A stretch of 34,029 bases of DNA from Syntrophaceae bacterium (GCA_003142635.1 PLMX01000207.1:1-34029), one strand, 5' to 3'. Positions 1 to 9,372 are shown, numbered from the stretch's first letter. Made by a program: numbers and translations. Notes: generated by a model from the sequence alone, not told the origin.

Positions 1-17
1 ATTTATGAAACGTTATA

Positions 18-1529
18 CTAGTCCTTACTATCATCCACTTCAGCCGGGTCAACGGACATTTCGGGTGATTGCAGCGACCGTGTGGACCTGTCTATATTTT
101 CCGGAGCAACTATATCTGCGCCTGTAGAGGCACCGAGTTCTTTGAATTTCCGCGCCGTCACCAGCACCCTACCTTCCAGAGAGCCTACGGCTTTGTTATA
201 GAGCTCCACCGTCTGATCGAGACTTTTTCCCATCTTGAAAAAATGCTCGGCCAATACGCCGATACGATCATACAGGGTCTTGGCTAAACTGCTTATCTCC
301 TCCGCATTCTCCGCAATCTTCTCCTGACGCCATCCATAGGCAACCGCCTTCAGAAGCGCAATTAAAGTGGTAGGCGTTGCCAGGATAACACGCTGATCGA
401 CGCCGAACTCAATCAGGGCCGGGTCCTGTTCGAGAGCCGCGCTGAAGAAGGTTTCGCCGGGCAGAAACAGCACGGCAAATTCGGGAGTAGGCTTGAATTG
501 ATCCCAGTATGTCTTCGTCCCCAGGTTCGTGAGGTGTGTGCGTATCTGCCGCGCGTGTTCCTTCAATTTTACGACACGACTGGCCTCGTCCTGACATTCC
601 AACGATTCGAGGTAGGCCTGCAGGGGCGCCTTTGCATCCACAACAATGTTCTTCATATTGGGAAGCTTGATGACCATATCCGGCCGGAGGCGGCCGTCTT
701 CAGTCGTAACGGATTCCTGCTGCAGGAAATCGCAGTACTCGAGCATGCCGGCAATTTCCACAACTCTCTTCAATTGGATTTCACCCCAGCGCCCGCGCAC
801 GGTAGGCGCGCGGAGTGCCCTCGCGAGGTTTGTAGTCTCCAACTGGAGCAGATTCTGGGTAGACGCGAGCGACTTTATCTGCTCCGTGAGAGAAACGTAG
901 GAGGTAGTACGCGCATGCTCAATCTCGGTAATCTTACTATCGACCTTCTCGAGAGACTCCTTCAAAGGTTTAACGAGATCGTCGATGGCCTTTTGCCTTG
1001 TCATGAGATCGGTTCTGGCGGATTCCTGATATCTCTCCAAGGTCTCCCTTGCCAGTTCAAGAAAGGATTGATTGCTGCTCTTTAGTGCGTCTGAAGAGAG
1101 CGCCTTGAACGCATCGGACAATTTCTCCCGTGCCTCATCAAGGAGCTTGAGTTTTTCCTCTCCCGCCTTTCGTTCTTCTATCAGCCGCGTCTCAAGCTCT
1201 GAGAGCTTTGACTTTAGATCCGCATTTTCTGTCTGTATCTCCGCCAACTTCTTTTCCTTGAGTAGAATTACGGACTCAACTTCAGGTATGCGTGTGCACT
1301 TTTCCTCCGCCGCTGAGCGTCTATCCGACTGGAGTTTAACCTCCTCGCGGAGGCCGGCAACCTCTTCCTTTGTCTTATCAAGAGAAGACTGCAATTCCTG
1401 CGCTTGCGTCTCTCTGTTTCTGAGTCGCTCCGCGAGCGTGGCTCCTTTCGATCTCAGCACAAGATAAACGCCAACGACTCCCAGACAGGCCCCCAGCAGG
1501 AAAAAAATAACTTCGGTAAGGTAATTCAT
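18..1529 (-). CDS. rmuC: DNA recombination protein RmuC
   Basis: RmuC-family protein of 503 residues. The family limits recombination between inverted repeats and is thought to be a membrane-tethered, nuclease-fold protein. The N-terminus carries one hydrophobic segment (about residues 6-24), followed by a long charged coiled coil (about 30-190) and then the conserved RmuC domain with [14 protein letters not shown] and DAKAPL (the latter near residue 300). Domain order and length match the family. I chose ATG at 1529, which has GGGGA about 8 nt upstream; an in-frame TTG at 1544 would add five residues. It is transcribed divergently from the PolX gene across a 226-bp AT-rich gap and ends 17 bp from the window edge, so its downstream neighbour is unseen. 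The assignment is secure; the precise biochemical role of RmuC is not established. Confidence 0.95.
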   Translation of the reverse strand: MNYLTEVIFFLLGACLGVVGVYLVLRSKGATLAERLRNRETQAQELQSSLDKTKEEVAGLREEVKLQSDRRSAAEEKCTRIPEVESVILLKEKKLAEIQTENADLKSKLSELETRLIEERKAGEEKLKLLDEAREKLSDAFKALSSDALKSSNQSFLELARETLERYQESARTDLMTRQKAIDDLVKPLKESLEKVDSKITEIEHARTTSYVSLTEQIKSLASTQNLLQLETTNLARALRAPTVRGRWGEIQLKRVVEIAGMLEYCDFLQQESVTTEDGRLRPDMVIKLPNMKNIVVDAKAPLQAYLESLECQDEASRVVKLKEHARQIRTHLTNLGTKTYWDQFKPTPEFAVLFLPGETFFSAALEQDPALIEFGVDQRVILATPTTLIALLKAVAYGWRQEKIAENAEEISSLAKTLYDRIGVLAEHFFKMGKSLDQTVELYNKAVGSLEGRVLVTARKFKELGASTGADIVAPENIDRSTRSLQSPEMSVDPAEVDDSKD

Positions 1530-1674
1530 AAGGCAGATCCCCAATTCATATCGTGTCGGTTCAAGGAAGAAAATTTAACAAACAAACGGTATAAGATTAT
1601 TTCTTACTGTTCTATTTACCACCTCTTGCGATTTATCTCAATGTAAAGGAAGGCAAGTCTCATTGAATTTAGCA

Positions 1675-1703
1675 TTGCGGAATTGGGATATATTAAATAA
1701 TAT
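1675..1703 (+). promoter_or_regulatory. Weak candidate promoter for polX
   Basis: TTGCGG and TAATAT are separated by 17 bp within a very AT-rich stretch; an overlapping TATAAT lies at 1701-1706. The match is modest (3/6 and 4/6), so this is only a candidate for the rightward PolX transcript. No convincing element was seen for rmuC in the rest of the 1530-1755 gap. Confidence 0.25.
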
Positions 1704-1755
1704 AATTAATAGTTGATGCAGAACCGGTCCATTAACATAGCGGAATATTTCTAAG

Positions 1756-3474
1756 ATGAAGAATTCGGAAATCGCCAGGGTGTTTCATGATATGGCCGAC
1801 CTTCTCGAAATGAAGGGGGAGAACGTATTTAAGATACGCGCCTACAGGCGGGCCGCCCAGGTTATCGAACACCTCCCCAAGGAGATGGCGGTCATGCTGG
1901 AGCAAGGAGAGGACTTTCAGAAAATCCCCGGCGTGGGCGACGCAATAGCAAAGAAGAGCACCGAACTGATAGAAACGGGAAAGCTCGGAGCCTACGAAAG
2001 CCTGAAGGACGAATTTCCCGAAGGCATAACGCGGCTCCTGGAGATTCCCGGTATCGGACCGAGGACGGCACACCGTCTTTCATCGGAACTGAAGATAACA
2101 TCGGCAGAACAACTGGAAGAAGCAATACAGGAGGGCAAGGTTGCCGATCTTTTCCGGATGGGGGACAAGACCGCGCAGAACATACTCCACAAGATTCAGG
2201 CCATGCGCCGCAAGGATCAGCGCATCCCCATCGGTCAGGCACTGCCCATCGTTGAAGATATATTGAAGAGCCTCAGCAGCCTTCCGGGGGTGAAGAACAT
2301 GATCTCTGCCGGGAGCCTCCGGCGTTTCCGCGAAACAGTGGGGGATATAGATATCATGGGGACCGCTGACAATCCGGAGAAGGTCATCAATAAATTTGTC
2401 GCCCTCCCTGTTGTAAAGGAAGTCCTCGCCAAAGGGCCGACCAAGGCGAGCGTCATTCTCTCAGCCGGTCTCCAAGCGGATTTAAGAATGGTTGAGCATG
2501 ACTTCTTTGGATCTCTTCTGCAATATTTCACGGGCAGCAAGGAGCACAATATCGCCCTCAGAACGAAGTATCAGAAGAAGGAACTCAAGCTCAGCGAATA
2601 CGGAATCACGGATGTCGCTCATGACAAGCTGGAAACATTCACCACGGAAGAGGCTTTCTACAAGCGCCTCGGGATGCAATACATTCCCCCGGAAATCAGG
2701 GAGGATCAGGGGGAAATAGAATTGTCGGAAAAACACGAAATCCCCCGCCTTGTCGATCTCCGGGATATCAAGGGAGACTTTCATGCACACTCGAAGTGGA
2801 GCGACGGCAACAATACCATCGAAGAAATGGCACTGGCGGCAAAGGATGCGGGCTACAAGTACATAGCGATTACCGACCATTCCAAAGGGCTCGGCATAGC
2901 GCACGGCTTGACGGAAGAGCGTCTGAAGGAACAGGTCGTGGAAATTCGCAGGCTCAATCAGAAATTAAAAGGCTTTCGCATACTCTCAGGTATGGAGGTC
3001 GATATAAGGGCGGACGGTTCGATCGATATGCCAGACAGCATGTTAGCGGAGCTTGATTGCGTCGTCGGCGCCATTCACTCATCTTTCAATCAGAGCGAGG
3101 AGCGGATCACACGGCGCATTATAAAGGCCATCGAACATCCTCACATCGACATCATCGCGCACCCGACGAGCCGCCTCATAGGAGAGCGGGAAGCAACGGC
3201 CGTCGATATGGAAGCTGTTTTCAAGGCAGCAGTGAAACACAAGAAGGCGCTGGAGATCAACGCGATGCCCAGCCGCCTCGACCTCAAGGACATCCACATC
3301 AACCGCGCACGGGAGCTGGGCATTATGCTTGCCATCGGGACGGATTCCCATATAGCAGGCCAGTTAAAACTGATGCGCTTCGGTATAGGCATCGCCCGCC
3401 GCGGCTGGTGCGAGCCCAAGCATATCTTGAACTGCCTCTCCCTCGAAAAAGTTCTGGCCTTCTTCAAAAGATGA
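1756..3474 (+). CDS. polX: DNA polymerase/3'-5' exonuclease PolX (X family with PHP domain)
   Basis: Bacterial family-X DNA polymerase of 572 residues, the usual family length; these gap-filling enzymes act in base-excision and end repair. Residues 1-150 hold helix-hairpin-helix motifs (IPGVGDAIA near 58, IPGIGPRTA near 98). The nucleotidyltransferase motif is GSLRR (186-190) followed by the metal-binding pair D198/D200 in GDIDIM. From about 335 a C-terminal PHP domain begins, with HAH (343-345), TDH (373-375), AHP and GTDSH, all metal ligands of the 3'-5' exonuclease/AP-endonuclease activity. Both active sites look intact. The gene converges on the SDR gene, with only one base between the stop codons. 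The ribosome site is weak. Assignment is secure. Confidence 0.96.
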   Translation: MKNSEIARVFHDMADLLEMKGENVFKIRAYRRAAQVIEHLPKEMAVMLEQGEDFQKIPGVGDAIAKKSTELIETGKLGAYESLKDEFPEGITRLLEIPGIGPRTAHRLSSELKITSAEQLEEAIQEGKVADLFRMGDKTAQNILHKIQAMRRKDQRIPIGQALPIVEDILKSLSSLPGVKNMISAGSLRRFRETVGDIDIMGTADNPEKVINKFVALPVVKEVLAKGPTKASVILSAGLQADLRMVEHDFFGSLLQYFTGSKEHNIALRTKYQKKELKLSEYGITDVAHDKLETFTTEEAFYKRLGMQYIPPEIREDQGEIELSEKHEIPRLVDLRDIKGDFHAHSKWSDGNNTIEEMALAAKDAGYKYIAITDHSKGLGIAHGLTEERLKEQVVEIRRLNQKLKGFRILSGMEVDIRADGSIDMPDSMLAELDCVVGAIHSSFNQSEERITRRIIKAIEHPHIDIIAHPTSRLIGEREATAVDMEAVFKAAVKHKKALEINAMPSRLDLKDIHINRARELGIMLAIGTDSHIAGQLKLMRFGIGIARRGWCEPKHILNCLSLEKVLAFFKR

Positions 3475-3475
3475 T

Positions 3476-4279
3476 TCAGATGAGACCCTTTGCACCCATC
3501 CGGGAGATAATCATGGACATGAGTCTCGGGCAGTGACGCTGAAGGAAGACGGCGATCTTGCCGTGACCGGTAATAATCCTCTCACGCTCGCGCCTGTACA
3601 TCGCCCGTGCGATCTGGCGCGCAGCCTCCTCGCGCGATATTTGCAGCCACGCAGGAATGCGGTCCTTCATTTCAGGATGATGCACACCCGATTTATCAAC
3701 CTGACGGATCTCTGTTTGCACATACCCGGGAACAATCAGGACCACGGCTACACCCTGTCGCCGGAACTCTTGCCGGAGCGATTCGGCAAGCCCATGGAGC
3801 GCAAATTTACTCATTGAGTACGCCGAGAGGCGGGGAGTTGCGACATACCCGTTAATGCTGCCGATGATTACGAGACATCCGTGAGAGGCGGTGAGGTGTT
3901 CGCGCGTCGCGTAAATTGTCTTCAAAACGCCGAAAACATTCGTCTCGAACTGACGACGGAAATCTTCAATGGTGAGCTTTTCAAAGCGTCCCGCAATACC
4001 GAAACCCGCATTGGCAACAACATAGTCGATGCGGCCAAATTGATTTATTGTTTTTTCTGCGGCAGCCTGAAGATCATCATCATTGCTTACGTCGCAGGAA
4101 AGCACCAGCGCCTGCCGTCCTATCGACTCAATCTCCAGGGCAAGTTTCTGCAATCGTTCCTCGCGACGCGCAGCCAGTGCCACATCGCCGCCCTGACGCG
4201 CAACCTCCAGGGCCAACGCTGCCCCTATGCCTGACGAGGCCCCTGTAATAAATGTTACCGTACCGGAAAATTTTGCCAT
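3476..4279 (-). CDS. Short-chain dehydrogenase/reductase (classical SDR)
   Basis: Classical NAD(P)-dependent short-chain dehydrogenase of 267 residues. The N-terminal Rossmann fold has TGASSGIGAA (about 12-21); ARR at about 37-39, after the second strand, is typical of NADPH-preferring members. NAG is present near residue 90, and the catalytic serine is in IGSINGY. The active-site YSMSK places Tyr and Lys four residues apart near 153-157. The substrate cannot be told; the family acts on ketones, sugars, lipids and aromatics. A basic C-terminus (QRHCPRLMSMIISRMGAKG) resembles membrane-associated SDRs of the DltE/YqjQ kind. It is a single gene with its own candidate promoter, convergent with polX and divergent from the AmmeMemoRadiSam operon. 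Confidence 0.9.
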   Translation of the reverse strand: MAKFSGTVTFITGASSGIGAALALEVARQGGDVALAARREERLQKLALEIESIGRQALVLSCDVSNDDDLQAAAEKTINQFGRIDYVVANAGFGIAGRFEKLTIEDFRRQFETNVFGVLKTIYATREHLTASHGCLVIIGSINGYVATPRLSAYSMSKFALHGLAESLRQEFRRQGVAVVLIVPGYVQTEIRQVDKSGVHHPEMKDRIPAWLQISREEAARQIARAMYRRERERIITGHGKIAVFLQRHCPRLMSMIISRMGAKGLI

Positions 4280-4308
4280 TTTGTATAAGAGTCCCTTGTA
4301 TCATTTGC

Positions 4309-4338
4309 ACTATACATTCTCCCCGCCCTTTTCGTCAA
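4309..4338 (-). promoter_or_regulatory. Sigma-70-like promoter for the SDR gene
   Basis: Read on the minus strand: TTGACG (4338-4333), an 18-bp spacer and TATAGT (4314-4309), each one base from consensus. The start of transcription would lie near 4303, giving a short leader of about 24 nt before the SDR start at 4279. Confidence 0.6.
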
Positions 4339-4392
4339 TATGATTAGCTGCCGTTTCTTCCCATTGACTTGCCGTCCTCACTTCCCTTATAC

Positions 4393-4421
4393 TTGACAAC
4401 AAGCTTTACGATGGCAATCAT
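4393..4421 (+). promoter_or_regulatory. Candidate promoter for the AmmeMemoRadiSam operon
   Basis: A perfect TTGACA at 4393-4398, a 17-bp spacer and AATCAT (4/6) at 4416-4421, about 35 bp before the first gene. The -10 is weak, so the call rests mainly on the -35 and the spacing. Confidence 0.4.
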
Positions 4422-4456
4422 AAGTATGATAGTAGGCAGACCCAAATAATAATGTC

Positions 4457-5638
4457 ATGATTTCGAGACGTGATTTTTTGACAAATTGTGTGAGGCTTGC
4501 TCCCATCATCGGCGGCGCGGGCATAGTTCTCTCCGATCCCTTCTGGCAGGGGCTTTTGTCTGGCGACGATTTCGGCGTCGCACTCGCAGGCAATTCCGCA
4601 GATGCGATAGATGCGCTGGTGCAGTCCGCGCCCCGGGCGCGTTACTGGACTTCCCTGCACAAAGACAACGTCGTCAGATGCTTCCTGTGCCCACATAACT
4701 GTATCATCGGTGATGGCGAGCGGGGCAAATGCCGCACACGCGTGAACGTTAAGGGTGGGCTGCGGAGCCTCGTCTATGGCCGGCCGGTGAGCATCCATGT
4801 CGATCCGATAGAGAAGAAACCTTTTTATCACTTCCTGCCCGGGGTCCAAGCCTATTCCCTCGCTACCGCCGGTTGCCCGCTTCAGTGCAAGTGCTGCCAG
4901 AACTGGGAAATCTCTCAGGCGAGGCCGGAGGATTATCAGGGTCCGTATACTCCACCGGAAAAGATCGTCAGATCAGCATCCGCCGGCAAGACGCGCGTCG
5001 TGGCATTTACCTACAATGAGCCGACGGTCTTTGCCGAATACATGCTGGACATAGCGCGGGATGCTAAGAAGCAAGGCCTCCGCTGTGCATTGATAAGCTG
5101 CGGATTCGTAAACGAGACGCCTCTTGCGGAAATGTGCAAGGCGCTTGACGCGATCAAGATAGACCTGAAGGGCTACAGCGAGGATTTTTATCGCAACGTG
5201 TGCGGTGCGGAGCTGAAGCCCGTGCTTGCAGGCATCAAACAGATAGCCAAGAGCCGCGCCCATCTCGAGATCGTTAACCTCGTGGTCCCCACATTGAACG
5301 ATTCCGACAAAATGCTCCTGGATCTGATAGACTGGGTATTGGGCGAATGCGGCCCCGACGTGCCCCTGCACTTCTCCCGTTTCCATCCCGCCTACCAGAT
5401 GCTCAATCTCCCACCCACGCCTGTAGCCACTCTCGAGCGTGCGCGTGACATGGCTCTCAGCAGAGGCATTCACTTTCCATACGTGGGAAATGTGCCGAGT
5501 CATCCGGGGGATAATACTTATTGCCCGAGCTGCAAGAAAGCCTTGATACAAAGGCAGGGCTTTTTCGTCACGGAGATGAATATAAAAAATGGACGCTGCA
5601 AATTCTGCAGCCGGAAAATCGCAGGAGTCTGGGTATAG
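4457..5638 (+). CDS. amrS: AmmeMemoRadiSam system radical SAM enzyme with Tat-like signal
   Basis: Radical SAM protein of 393 residues matching the AmrS family, whose substrate is unknown. An N-terminal cysteine set (C75, C78, C82 and C92 in CFLCPHNC...GKC) is followed by the SAM-cluster motif CPLQCKCC, with C140, C144 and C147 in CX3CX2C spacing. A C-terminal ribbon has two further Cys pairs (CPSC, CKFC). The N-terminus MISRRDFL is a twin-arginine consensus, followed by a mildly hydrophobic stretch and a possible ALA cleavage site at 42-44. Tat export would fit a folded Fe-S protein, but a SAM-dependent enzyme outside the cytoplasm would be surprising; the segment could instead be retained as an anchor. 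It lies 17 bp before the AmrB-AmrA fusion and starts the operon. Family is certain, location inferred. Confidence 0.93.
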   Translation: MISRRDFLTNCVRLAPIIGGAGIVLSDPFWQGLLSGDDFGVALAGNSADAIDALVQSAPRARYWTSLHKDNVVRCFLCPHNCIIGDGERGKCRTRVNVKGGLRSLVYGRPVSIHVDPIEKKPFYHFLPGVQAYSLATAGCPLQCKCCQNWEISQARPEDYQGPYTPPEKIVRSASAGKTRVVAFTYNEPTVFAEYMLDIARDAKKQGLRCALISCGFVNETPLAEMCKALDAIKIDLKGYSEDFYRNVCGAELKPVLAGIKQIAKSRAHLEIVNLVVPTLNDSDKMLLDLIDWVLGECGPDVPLHFSRFHPAYQMLNLPPTPVATLERARDMALSRGIHFPYVGNVPSHPGDNTYCPSCKKALIQRQGFFVTEMNIKNGRCKFCSRKIAGVWV

Positions 5639-5655
5639 AAAGAGGTCATCAAAAA

Positions 5656-7194
5656 ATGAAGATTCTGAGATGGTGTGCTGTACTATTCGTCGTTAGTCTT
5701 GGTTTTGCTCTCGCGTGTCAGGCTACGAAAGCGCCGGACGCTGACGTTCGCGAACCTGCAGTGGCGGGAGCATTCTACCCGGATTCCGCATCCAAACTGA
5801 AGCTCGACATTAAAAAATTCATGGAGGAAGCCCTCCCCGCCAGGACCAAGGATGTTGTGGCCATTCTCGTCCCGCATGCGGGCTACATCTATTCCGGCCA
5901 GATATGCGCCGACGCGTTTGCGCAGGTTAAGGACAAACAGTATGACGTGATCGTCATCCTCGGAACAAATCACACAACCCCGGGATTTGAAAAAATTTCT
6001 CTCTATCCGGGGACAGGATTCCGCACGCCGCTCGGCATCGCGCCGATCGAAAGAGAAGTCGTCTCTGAAATCCTGGCTGCGGACCCCCACGATTGTGTAT
6101 TGGATAAGTCGGTCCACGCGCGTGAACACTCGGTTGAAGTGATAGTGCCGTTTGTCCAGGTCGTTTTTCCTGAGGCGAAGATCGTCCCCGTTGTCGTTGG
6201 CTCTCCCGATGTGGCCATGTGCACGCGCTTCGGCCGAGCCCTGGCGAAGGTATTGAAAAACAAGCGCGCATTGCTAGTCGCCAGTTCCGACCTTTCCCAC
6301 TATCCTGCGGCGGAGGATGCAGTCGCAGTGGACAGGAAGACCCTTAAGGCGATTACAACGCTTGACCCTGCCCTGCTGCACTCGGTCACCGAATCGCAGA
6401 TGAATATGCGAGTCCCCAATCTCGTTACCTGCGCCTGCGGAGAGGCGCCCGCCATGGCCGCCATGGCGGCGGCGAAAGCCTTGGGCGCCACGCAAGGTGA
6501 AATTATAAAATATACGAACTCCGGAGATGTCCCTTTCGGTGATAAGTCGAGGGTCGTCGGCTACGGCGCAGTCGTCCTGACCAGAGACGCCAGCGAAAAG
6601 AACGTGAGCAAAGGGGATGTCCCCTCCCCTGCTCTTCTTTCTGAACCGCTCAGCCTCTCCGACAAGAAGGCCCTGCTTACCTTTGCGAGGGAAAGCATAT
6701 CCAGAAAATTTTCGACTGATACAGTTCCCCTGGCCAGAGGTTTCAGTGCGAATCTCCAGCAGCCACGGGGCGTTTTCGTAACACTCAAGAAAAAAAATGA
6801 GCTCCGCGGTTGCATCGGCCGGATAATAGGAGACGAACCACTCGGGAAGCTCACAGGCGCCATGGCTTGGCACTCAGCATTTGATGACCCGCGCTTCAAC
6901 CCGGTGACCGCCGATGAGCTTCGTGACATCGAAATCGAGATATCGGTGCTCACTCCGTTGAAAGAGGTTTCCGGCCCCGAGCAAATAGTCGTCGGGCGGG
7001 ACGGTGTTCTGCTCGTAAAACAGGGACGTTCGGCCGTCTTCCTTCCCCAGGTGGCTACAGAACAGAAATGGAACCGCGACGAAACGCTCGATAACCTCTG
7101 TGCAAAAGCGGATCTCCCCCGCGGATGCTGGAAACAGGGCGCGCAATTGTTAACCTTCCAGGCAGTGGTGTTCAGCGAGGCGGACTTCAAGTAA
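5656..7194 (+). CDS. amrB-amrA: AmrB-AmrA fusion (Memo domain + AMMECR1 domain) with lipoprotein-like signal
   Basis: One polypeptide of 512 residues joins the Memo-like AmrB part (about 33-310) to the AMMECR1-like AmrA part (about 335-510). Memo metal-site candidates are H74 (VPHAGY), H106 (GTNHT), H215 (SDLSHY) and C261, equivalent by pattern to the His/His/His/Cys set of human MEMO1. The AMMECR1 signature LRGCIG lies at 383-388. I chose ATG 5656, preceded by an AG-rich site and directly followed by a signal peptide MKILRWCAVLFVVSLGFALA with C21 as a possible lipidated cysteine (ALAC, an imperfect lipobox). An upstream in-frame ATG at 5521 lies inside amrS and would bury the signal. A 5-bp gap separates it from the next gene. 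The family function is unknown; tripartite association with AmrS is established. Confidence 0.92.
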   Translation: MKILRWCAVLFVVSLGFALACQATKAPDADVREPAVAGAFYPDSASKLKLDIKKFMEEALPARTKDVVAILVPHAGYIYSGQICADAFAQVKDKQYDVIVILGTNHTTPGFEKISLYPGTGFRTPLGIAPIEREVVSEILAADPHDCVLDKSVHAREHSVEVIVPFVQVVFPEAKIVPVVVGSPDVAMCTRFGRALAKVLKNKRALLVASSDLSHYPAAEDAVAVDRKTLKAITTLDPALLHSVTESQMNMRVPNLVTCACGEAPAMAAMAAAKALGATQGEIIKYTNSGDVPFGDKSRVVGYGAVVLTRDASEKNVSKGDVPSPALLSEPLSLSDKKALLTFARESISRKFSTDTVPLARGFSANLQQPRGVFVTLKKKNELRGCIGRIIGDEPLGKLTGAMAWHSAFDDPRFNPVTADELRDIEIEISVLTPLKEVSGPEQIVVGRDGVLLVKQGRSAVFLPQVATEQKWNRDETLDNLCAKADLPRGCWKQGAQLLTFQAVVFSEADFK

Positions 7195-7199
7195 TCTCC

Positions 7200-9362
7200 A
7201 TGATCATCTCACTTTTTTCCATTGGGCTCGTTTCCATTCTGGGACAGGTCATACTGCTCAGGGAATTGAACGTGTCCTTCTATGGCGTCGAGCTGGTTTA
7301 TCTCCTGGCCCTCGGCATCTGGCTTTTTTGGACAGCCATAGGGGCGCTTGTCGGCCGCCGCACTGATTTTCCCTCAGGTAAAGCTCTTGCGCTCCTTTTT
7401 ATTTTCTTCGGAATCCTTCTTCCCCTCGATATCGTATTCATCCGCGCGAGCCGTCTACTCGTGGGCGGCGTGCCAGGTGCATACCTCAGCTTCCTCCAGC
7501 AATTTACGATTGCTGTCATTTCACTCATGCCCGCGGCAATACTGTCCGGCATTCTATTCCAGTTCACTGCAAAGTTATACGTTGCGAAGGGAAAAGCAGT
7601 GGCCATTGCCTACGCCATCGAGAGTATCGGCGGGTTGATGGGCGGCCTGGCCGCAACCCTTTTCCTCAAATGGGGAATGCAGAACTTTGCCATCGCCTTT
7701 GCATGCGCTTTCGCTGCAGTGATCACCCCCCTTGTGTTTCTAAAACCAAAGAGAACATCCCCATTGCAATGGACGGCGACAGTCCTCGCATGTATCCTTC
7801 TCCTGCTCTTCTGGAAGGCATTTCCCCTCGATCATCTTATGGTTGCCTGGAACCATCCGAATCTGCTTGCCAGTAAAGACTCTCCATACGGCAGAATCAC
7901 TGTCGCACAATCGTATGGGCAAATCTCAGTTTTCGAAAATGACGCCCTTGCCTTTGATACTGAAGGAACAGAAGCCGAATACTTCACCAATCTGGCGGCC
8001 CTCCAGCACGCAAATCCCGAGCAGGTCTTGATCCTGGGAGGAGGGATTGAAGGGATCGTCAGAGAGATGCAAAAATACAAACCGAAGAGTATCGATTACG
8101 TGGAACTGAATCCTGTCATGCTCGATCTGGTCACGCAACATCTTCCCGGTGAGATTCAGAAATCCTTGAGCGAACCGAATGTCCGCATTACCCTCGCCGA
8201 TCCGCGCCGCTTTCTGAAAGACAGCGGCAGGTATGATCTCATACTGGTCGGCATGCCGGAACCAGCGTCGGGCCAGGCAAACCGTTTTTATACGAAGGAG
8301 TTCTTCGAACTTTGCGGAGCGAAACTGAATCCCGGAGGCATTCTCGCTTTCCGGCTCCGGTCGGCAGAAAACATCTGGACACTGCCGCTCATGCGGCGCA
8401 CTGTGAGCATCTGCCGCGCCCTCGAAACTGTTTTTCCTGAGATATTGTTTCTTCCGGGACAGACGAATATCATCACGGCCTCCCGCGCGCAATTGCCGCG
8501 GACGCCGGAGATCATGTCCCGGCGCCTCCTGGATCGAAAAATTGCTACACGGCTGGTTTCACCGAATTACATCAGATACCTCTTTACGAACGACAGATTT
8601 GGCGAAATCAAAAATATGCTGAGGACGGAAGCTGCACCCGCAAACACCGATGTCAGGCCTGTCTGCTACCAGTATGCCTTAACGATCTGGCTCTCAAAAT
8701 TCTTCCCCGGCATTGCCTTGGTAGATTTTTCTTCCCTTCCGGATAAGATCGCGGCAAGACCTGCCCTGCCGCTTCTGCTTTGGATCAGCCTGCCGCTTCT
8801 GTTTCTGCTCTCCCGCTTCGCGCCTTCCTGCCGTCGCGTCTTGCTGGTCGCTGCCGCAGGCTTTCTCGGCATGGTTCTCGAAACAATCCTCATTCTCTAT
8901 TACCAGGTGAAATACGGGGTACTCTATCAGGATATAGGGCTCCTGCTTATGAGTTTCATGGCGGGGCTTGCCCTCGGTGCAATGAGCATTGAGAGATTGA
9001 TGGCCAGGTTCGCCGATCGACCAAGATTGGTCAGATGGTATGGCGTCGCGCTGCTTGCCGGATTTTGTTTCCTGTGCGTAGTGACAGCAACCCGGCTGAC
9101 GGTGAGCGCGGCAACGGGTTTGCTGCAAACCTCATGGTTCCTTATGGCGGCGGGATTTCCTGTTGCCGGTATTTTTGCCTACGCGACCCTTTACGAAATA
9201 AAAGACCAAAGAAGCGTAATCTCTCCCCTCTACGCAGCGGACTTGCTGGGAGGATGCGCCGGCTCTCTTCTCGGCAGCCTTCTTTTAATTCCGGTGCTGG
9301 GTCTCGATATCACAACGCAAGGGATGCTTCTCCTCGCCGCCTTTTCTATTCTTCTCGTTTAG
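7200..9362 (+). CDS. Polytopic membrane protein with embedded spermidine-synthase-like domain
   Basis: A 720-residue protein with about seven hydrophobic helices (7-208), a soluble Rossmann domain (about 225-510) and about seven more helices (525-720). The middle has the SAM/dcSAM-binding pattern LILGGGIEGI (277-286) and the acidic YVELNP (300-305), typical of spermidine-synthase-like domains. Where true aminopropyltransferases have the catalytic DS[ST]DP, this protein reads GMPEP (351-355), so polyamine synthesis is doubtful. The two membrane halves look like repeats: YAIESIGGLMGG (138-149) matches YAADLLGGCAGS (678-689). The start at 7200 is 5 bp after the AmrB-AmrA stop, indicating translational coupling; an ATG at 7125 would overlap that gene. 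The context makes it a candidate membrane partner of the AmmeMemoRadiSam proteins. Function unknown. Confidence 0.85.
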   Translation: MIISLFSIGLVSILGQVILLRELNVSFYGVELVYLLALGIWLFWTAIGALVGRRTDFPSGKALALLFIFFGILLPLDIVFIRASRLLVGGVPGAYLSFLQQFTIAVISLMPAAILSGILFQFTAKLYVAKGKAVAIAYAIESIGGLMGGLAATLFLKWGMQNFAIAFACAFAAVITPLVFLKPKRTSPLQWTATVLACILLLLFWKAFPLDHLMVAWNHPNLLASKDSPYGRITVAQSYGQISVFENDALAFDTEGTEAEYFTNLAALQHANPEQVLILGGGIEGIVREMQKYKPKSIDYVELNPVMLDLVTQHLPGEIQKSLSEPNVRITLADPRRFLKDSGRYDLILVGMPEPASGQANRFYTKEFFELCGAKLNPGGILAFRLRSAENIWTLPLMRRTVSICRALETVFPEILFLPGQTNIITASRAQLPRTPEIMSRRLLDRKIATRLVSPNYIRYLFTNDRFGEIKNMLRTEAAPANTDVRPVCYQYALTIWLSKFFPGIALVDFSSLPDKIAARPALPLLLWISLPLLFLLSRFAPSCRRVLLVAAAGFLGMVLETILILYYQVKYGVLYQDIGLLLMSFMAGLALGAMSIERLMARFADRPRLVRWYGVALLAGFCFLCVVTATRLTVSAATGLLQTSWFLMAAGFPVAGIFAYATLYEIKDQRSVISPLYAADLLGGCAGSLLGSLLLIPVLGLDITTQGMLLLAAFSILLV

Positions 9363-9372
9363 AGTTAATCGT

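Noticed and set aside
498-1085. Plus-strand frame of 195 residues inside rmuC
   Set aside because: Antisense shadow of a gene with clear family motifs; its translation shows no domain.
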